A stretch of DNA of 9,198 bases from VFHP01 sp964443385 (GTDB lineage: Bacteria > Chloroflexota > Dehalococcoidia > Lucifugimonadales > UBA2985): the NCBI GenBank assembly GCA_964443385.1, contig CAYUCO010000037.1:1-9198 (forward strand), read 5' to 3'. Shown here piece after piece: positions 5,559 to 9,198 of this stretch. Below the pieces are notes generated by a model. That model did not search any database and was not told where the DNA came from. It was given only the letters and a program-made list of their open reading frames with translations. Each line of letters begins with the position of its first letter. The first letter of the stretch is position 1. Position numbers and translations under genes: made by a program.

Positions 5559-6259
5559 GAATATCAGTAGAAAATGTAGGGTTTTATATATCTACAAAAC
5601 CTATAATTGAAAACGTAACTCTGATGATTCAAACAGGTTCGTTTAAGTGTCTGGTAGGAATCAATGGTTCCGGAAAAAGTACTTTGTTTAATTTGATCTG
5701 TGGTGATATAACTTTTGAAAATGGTTTTATATCAGTCCAAGATGACTCAGGATCAAGAGATGAATCGCTACCCCTTAATATCAATGATTTCATGGCCATC
5801 ATACCTCAGCATATTGAAGATCCTCCTAATTTACTGGTGAGTGATGTCATTAAATTATCTAGGTTTAAACCCGACAGTGGTATAGCGTGGCAACTGTCGC
5901 AAGAGGACAAAGAAGCTATAAATGAGGCTATAAATAAATGTGATATTCACAGATTTCTAAATAGGCGATTTGAATCGTTGTCTGGCGGCGAAAAGCAACG
6001 GGTGTGGTTAGCTTTCTGTTTAGCACAACAAAAACCACTGTTATTGTTGGATGAATCGCTTAGTTCTTTAGATTTTTTTACAAAACACGACTATTGTGCA
6101 TTCCTTAAAGAATTAGTTGTAGAGGGTAAGGGGGTGCTCTTGGTAACACATGATATAGAATTAGCTAGACAATACGCTGATACAATTGCGGTTTTAAATA
6201 ACGGTAAGATTGTTTTTGATGGAGTTCCTAGAGATTTCGAGTATGAGTTTATGAGATAG
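5555..6259 (+). CDS. FecE/BtuD-type ABC importer ATPase
   Basis: A 234-residue nucleotide-binding subunit with every catalytic element: Walker A GINGSGKST (35-43), Q-loop Gln85, signature LSGGEKQR (142-149), Walker B LLLLDE (162-167, catalytic Glu167), D-loop SLD (171-173) and switch His199 in VTHD. It energises the preceding permease from the cytoplasmic face. The start overlaps the permease stop in ATGA, fixing it firmly. The protein is a little shorter than typical members (about 250-265), ending soon after the LNNGKIVFDG strand. The nearest downstream gene, trpG, is 124 bases away and functionally unrelated, so the importer operon probably ends here. No clear terminator hairpin with a T-run is visible after the stop. 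Confidence 0.94.
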   Translation: MRISVENVGFYISTKPIIENVTLMIQTGSFKCLVGINGSGKSTLFNLICGDITFENGFISVQDDSGSRDESLPLNINDFMAIIPQHIEDPPNLLVSDVIKLSRFKPDSGIAWQLSQEDKEAINEAINKCDIHRFLNRRFESLSGGEKQRVWLAFCLAQQKPLLLLDESLSSLDFFTKHDYCAFLKELVVEGKGVLLVTHDIELARQYADTIAVLNNGKIVFDGVPRDFEYEFMR

Positions 6260-6313
6260 ATTCGATTCAAGAATTCTCTATCACTCTTAAATAAACTCAG
6301 TTGTAGACACATC

Positions 6314-6342
6314 TTCCAAAGTAGTCGTGCTAGATGTAGAAT
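6314..6342 (+). promoter_or_regulatory. Weak candidate promoter for the trp genes, with a flanking inverted repeat
   Basis: The 124-base gap before trpG contains TAGAAT (6337-6342) with a poor -35 (TTCCAA, 6314-6319) at 17 bases. ACATCT (6309-6314) and AGATGT (6332-6337) form an inverted repeat that overlaps both hexamers, a layout a dimeric repressor could use. The gap contains no TGG, so it encodes no tryptophan-rich leader peptide, and I see no T-box sequence. Confidence 0.25.
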
Positions 6343-6383
6343 AAGCCGTAAGTTTTAGTTCATTCCATAAAGTTGTAGAAAAC

Positions 6384-6947
6384 ATGATTTTATTATTAGA
6401 TAATTACGATAGTTTCACCTACAATTTATATCAGTATCTTTCCGAACTCGGTGCGGAGGTCGAAGTATACCGGAACGACCAAATTACTTTGGCAGAAGTG
6501 GAAAAAATGGATCCCGAGAAGATAGTTATATCCCCTGGTCCTTGTACTCCCAAAGAGGCAGGAATTTCAAATGACTTGGTTAGACTGTTTGAGGGAAGAG
6601 TTCCCATACTGGGTGTCTGTTTGGGTCACCAGTGTATAGGTTATGCGTATGGGGGTACTGTGGATAGGGCCGGGGAGATAATGCATGGTAAAACATCCAT
6701 GATTCATCATTACGGTACAGGCTTATTTCAGGGTCTGCCGAATCCGTTCCAAGCAATAAGATATCATTCTCTTGCTCTATATAAGGAGGATTTGCCCGAA
6801 GATCTTGAAATTACCGCTTGGACAGATAATGGATTAATAATGGGCGTAAAACACAAAACATATCAAGTTGAAGGTGTGCAATTTCACCCAGAATCAATTT
6901 TAACTTTATGCGGGAAAGATCTGTTAAAGAATTTTCTTGATATGTGA
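6384..6947 (+). CDS. trpG: Anthranilate synthase glutamine amidotransferase subunit (TrpG; possibly shared as PabA)
   Basis: A 187-residue class I glutamine amidotransferase that hydrolyses glutamine and passes ammonia to the chorismate-binding subunit TrpE (or PabB). The start MILLLDNYDSFTYNLYQYL is the family signature. PGPCTPKEAGIS (51-62) follows, the nucleophile is Cys79 in GVCLGHQ, and the triad is completed by His168 and Glu170 in FHPES. Length is normal. TrpG and PabA cannot be separated by sequence alone; placement directly before trpD, trpC and trpF argues for tryptophan synthesis, while dual use remains possible. No good ribosome site is seen before the ATG. The partner trpE is not upstream; an ABC importer is there instead. 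Confidence 0.94.
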   Translation: MILLLDNYDSFTYNLYQYLSELGAEVEVYRNDQITLAEVEKMDPEKIVISPGPCTPKEAGISNDLVRLFEGRVPILGVCLGHQCIGYAYGGTVDRAGEIMHGKTSMIHHYGTGLFQGLPNPFQAIRYHSLALYKEDLPEDLEITAWTDNGLIMGVKHKTYQVEGVQFHPESILTLCGKDLLKNFLDM

Positions 6948-7020
6948 ACTTGTTTACTGAAACCGCTGCTAGATTTATTTATGTTTACACTGGGCTCTAG
7001 TAAAAAATAGAGGTAATGAC

Positions 7021-8043
7021 ATGATTCAAGAAGCAATATCTAAACTCGTAGAAGGTCACGACATCTCCGAACTGGAAGCGGGTAAAGTAATGGAAGAAAT
7101 AATGACTGGAGAGTCATTGCCATCACAATTTGGAGCTTTTGTTACTGCACTTAGAATAAAGGGTGAAACACCGGAAGAAATAGCTGGTATGGCACGTGTA
7201 ATGCAAAGTAAGGCATTGCAGGTTAACTTGCACGAAGATTTAAAAGTCGTTGATACTTGTGGCACCGGAGGAGATGGATCTAACACGATTAATATTTCTA
7301 CCATTTCCGCGTTAGTGGTAGCTGGAGCAGGTTTGAAGGTTGCAAAACATGGGAATAGATCTATCACAAGCTTGTGTGGTAGTGCTGATGTTTTAGAATC
7401 ATCGGGAGTAAAAATAGACTTGGATCCTGATGGAGTAAAGAAATGCATAGAAGATGTGGGGATAGGATTTATGTTTGCCCCAATTTTCCACCCTGCCATG
7501 AAATATGCTGGTCCCCACCGGAGAGAAATAGGTATAAGAACTGTATTCAATATATTAGGACCATTGACAAACCCGGCTAGAGTGAATAGACAAGTTTTGG
7601 GTGTGGCAGATGAGTCACTAGGGGGAAAAATGGCTGCAGTTCTAGGTATTTTAGGCTCTCAGAAATCTTTAGTGGTTAACAGTCAGGATGGTTTGGACGA
7701 AATATCTATATGCGGAGATACTAATGTTTGGGAATTGAATTATGGCCGTATTTCTACCTATAAAATATCTCCTGAAAACTTAGGGTTCAGCCGAGTCTCT
7801 CCAGAAGCGATTAAGGTCAATACGATCGAGGAAAATCTGTCTGCGCTTAACAGTGTTTTAACTGGTGAGCAAGGGCCTTATCGAGACGTAGTATTGGTGA
7901 ATGCAGCAGCAGCACTTTTGATAGGTGAGAAAGCCAATAGCTTAGAAGATGGTATTGGTTTAGCTGCTGAGTCTATAGATAATGGTTGTGCCTTGACTAC
8001 TTTGCGTGCTTTTGTGGAAACTAGTCAAAAACTTTCGACATAG
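7021..8043 (+). CDS. trpD: Anthranilate phosphoribosyltransferase
   Basis: A 340-residue enzyme that joins anthranilate to PRPP, giving phosphoribosylanthranilate and pyrophosphate. Motifs in order: the N-terminal helical domain with GESLPSQFGAFVTALRIKGET (30-50); the PRPP loop DTCGTGGDG (78-86); NIST (91-94); KHGNRS (109-114); the anthranilate-site region including HPAMKYAGPHRREIGIRTVFN (157-177); ILGPLTNP (178-185); and the Mg-binding DGLDE (223-227). Length is standard for the family. AGAGG (about 7009-7013) is 7 bases before the ATG. A short inverted repeat, CTCTA/TAGAG (6995-6999 and 7008-7012), overlaps that ribosome site and could modulate it. trpC follows 17 bases later, so the genes form one operon. 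Confidence 0.97.
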   Translation: MIQEAISKLVEGHDISELEAGKVMEEIMTGESLPSQFGAFVTALRIKGETPEEIAGMARVMQSKALQVNLHEDLKVVDTCGTGGDGSNTINISTISALVVAGAGLKVAKHGNRSITSLCGSADVLESSGVKIDLDPDGVKKCIEDVGIGFMFAPIFHPAMKYAGPHRREIGIRTVFNILGPLTNPARVNRQVLGVADESLGGKMAAVLGILGSQKSLVVNSQDGLDEISICGDTNVWELNYGRISTYKISPENLGFSRVSPEAIKVNTIEENLSALNSVLTGEQGPYRDVVLVNAAAALLIGEKANSLEDGIGLAAESIDNGCALTTLRAFVETSQKLST

Positions 8044-8060
8044 GTTACAAGGAATTAACG

Positions 8061-8849
8061 TTGACTATTTTAAATACCATCGTAGATAGCAAACTAGATG
8101 AACTTGAGAAAGCAAAGGTTGAAAAACCTTTTGGTGAACTAGAAAAAGCTATAAAGTTGATGCCCAGCACTCTCAACCTTTCCGGATCTTTAATGGGGGG
8201 AAGTACTAGGCTGATAGCTGAAACAAAAAAGGCGTCACCATCGAAAGGTTTGCTTCGCTCTAATTACGACCCCGTTGTCCTGGCCAGATCTTATGCTGAC
8301 AATGGTGCAGCTGCAATATCAGTTTTAACTGAAACAGCTCATTTCCAAGGTAGTTTAGACCACATGGTAGCGGTAAAAAAGAGCTTGTTAGACAAAAACC
8401 TGCCTGTTTTACGGAAAGATTTCTTGTTTGATGAGTATCAAGTATATGAGGCACGGGCTTATGGAGCAGACGCAATCCTTTTGATTGTAGCTATTTTATC
8501 TCCTGATTTACTGTCGGAACTTTTGCAAAAATGCCAGCAATTATGGGTACAGGCGTTGGTGGAAGTTCATGATGAAAATGAATTAGAAATAGCACTAATG
8601 GCAGGAGCCGAAATTATAGGCATAAACAATCGCGATTTGAGAACTTTCCACACTGATATTGCTGTGACTGAGAAACTTGCTACTATGGTTCCTGACGGGA
8701 AAATAATTGTTAGCGAGAGCGGCATACATTCTAGGGAGGATATTATACGGTTAGGAAATATAGGTGCCGACGCAGTCTTAATTGGAGAAGCATTGGTAAC
8801 TTCGGATAATCCGGGAAATAAAGTTGCAGAATTGCTCAAGGGCATTTAG
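8061..8849 (+). CDS. trpC: Indole-3-glycerol phosphate synthase
   Basis: A 262-residue TIM-barrel enzyme that closes and decarboxylates the carboxyphenylamino-deoxyribulose phosphate made by TrpF, giving indole-3-glycerol phosphate. The catalytic and binding motifs are ETKKASPSKG (54-63, with Glu54 and Lys56), LRKDF (117-121, catalytic Lys119), VEVH (167-170, Glu168), GINNRDL (187-193) and SESGI (218-222), plus the phosphate-binding GADAVLIGEAL (235-245). Length matches monofunctional TrpC. The TTG start at 8061 is supported by AAGGA (8049-8053) 7 bases upstream, and no ATG gives a better N-terminus. It is 17 bases after trpD and 36 bases before trpF. Confidence 0.96.
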   Translation: MTILNTIVDSKLDELEKAKVEKPFGELEKAIKLMPSTLNLSGSLMGGSTRLIAETKKASPSKGLLRSNYDPVVLARSYADNGAAAISVLTETAHFQGSLDHMVAVKKSLLDKNLPVLRKDFLFDEYQVYEARAYGADAILLIVAILSPDLLSELLQKCQQLWVQALVEVHDENELEIALMAGAEIIGINNRDLRTFHTDIAVTEKLATMVPDGKIIVSESGIHSREDIIRLGNIGADAVLIGEALVTSDNPGNKVAELLKGI

Positions 8850-8885
8850 GATTCATGGGCTAAGTTCAGTTTGGGTAGACAATAT

Positions 8886-9198
8886 ATGACTAAAGTAAAA
8901 ATTTGTGGTATTAGCAAGGTGGAAAATGCTCAAGCAGCAGTAGATGCTGGGGCAGATTTTATTGGTATTGTTTTCGAACCAAACAGCAGGAGATGTGTCG
9001 AGACTGAGAAGGCAAAAAATTAATAGAATCTACAAGTATTGGAATCAGAACTGAAATAGTGCTGTGGGTAGGGGTGTTCGCTAATCAATCAGTGGAAGAG
9101 GTTAATGGAATAGTTGAATATTGTGGCATTGATGTAGTGCAACTGTCAGGTAAAGAATCACCTCAATACTGTGCTCAAATGATACGTCCAGTGGTTAA
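8886..9198 (+). CDS. trpF: Phosphoribosylanthranilate isomerase, apparently frameshifted and cut by the window end
   Basis: The ATG at 8886 opens VKICGI (4-9, with catalytic Cys7), then DAGADFIGIVFEPNSRR (20-36), the N-terminal half of TrpF, the TIM-barrel enzyme that isomerises phosphoribosylanthranilate. The frame stops after 45 codons at TAA (9021-9023), immediately followed by TAG. One base back, the frame from 9017 runs open to the window end and carries the expected continuation: KKLIES, then VLWVGVFANQSVEEV and GIDVVQLSG. The break is at a run of six A (9014-9019); seven would keep one frame. This fits a homopolymer length error, a true mutation, or -1 slippage on A AAA AAT. Its place after trpC supports trpF. 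GGGT at 8873-8876 is a weak ribosome site; an in-frame TTG at 8871 is an alternative start. Confidence 0.85.

Noticed and set aside
6240..6290. Intrinsic terminator after the importer ATPase
   Set aside because: Only a weak ATTC/GAAT dyad near 6267-6276 exists and it is not followed by a T-run.
6260..6383. Trp attenuator leader peptide or T-box before trpG
   Set aside because: The gap has no TGG codon, no T-box consensus and no terminator/antiterminator pair with a T-run.
7056..7550. 164-codon open frame on the minus strand inside trpD
   Set aside because: It is fully antisense to a motif-complete trpD, has Ser/Pro-rich composition typical of a shadow frame, and shows no recognisable domain.

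Overview
The window is AT-rich bacterial chromosome. It carries protein genes on both strands, one tRNA gene and about 430 bases of gene-free DNA. The best lineage clue is a 46-residue CxxC...CxxC zinc ribbon at 4377-4517 that matches the DUF5679 pattern. I associate that family with Chloroflexota and some Actinobacteria. Together with low G+C and a free-living style gene set (complete biosynthesis, ABC uptake, MFS export/import, frequent GTG/TTG starts), this suggests an AT-rich Chloroflexota such as an SAR202/Dehalococcoidia relative. That placement is an inference, not a proof. No TonB-type outer-membrane receptor is seen next to the ABC importer, which is compatible with a monoderm but does not show it.

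Layout. (1) 41-1463, plus strand: a DinB-like helical-bundle metalloprotein, then a membrane-anchored alpha/beta hydrolase whose frame is interrupted by one in-frame TAG. (2) 1436-2599, minus strand: an MFS transporter, convergent with the hydrolase and overlapping its 3' end by 28 bases. Its coding frame continues upstream of the first ATG without any standard start codon. (3) 2741-2814, minus strand: tRNA-Gln(CTG) with a good sigma70-type promoter and an unusual leader/trailer pairing. (4) 2815-3244: AT-rich intergenic DNA with several inverted repeats and a plausible promoter facing right. (5) 3245-6259, plus strand: a metal-chelate type ABC importer (lipoprotein binding protein with a His-rich linker, FecCD permease, ATPase). 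The DUF5679 zinc ribbon sits between the binding protein and the permease. (6) 6384-9198, plus strand: tryptophan biosynthesis genes trpG-trpD-trpC-trpF, with trpF apparently frameshifted at an A6 run and cut by the window edge.

How they work together. The 3245-6259 genes encode one importer for an Fe/heme/cobalamin/siderophore-class ligand: a surface lipoprotein captures it, the permease passes it and the ATPase powers it. Permease and ATPase are translationally coupled (ATGA overlap). TrpG supplies ammonia from glutamine to an anthranilate synthase large subunit (TrpE) that is not in this window. TrpD, TrpF and TrpC then convert anthranilate to indole-3-glycerol phosphate.

Most notable: three genes show a local coding anomaly (in-frame stop, missing start, one-base frame break). 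Each could be a sequence error, decay or real recoding. I found no defence system, CRISPR array, insertion sequence or phage genes, and no convincing new multi-gene system. The least explained items are the zinc ribbon inside the importer cluster, the His-rich binding-protein linker and the structured intergenic region.
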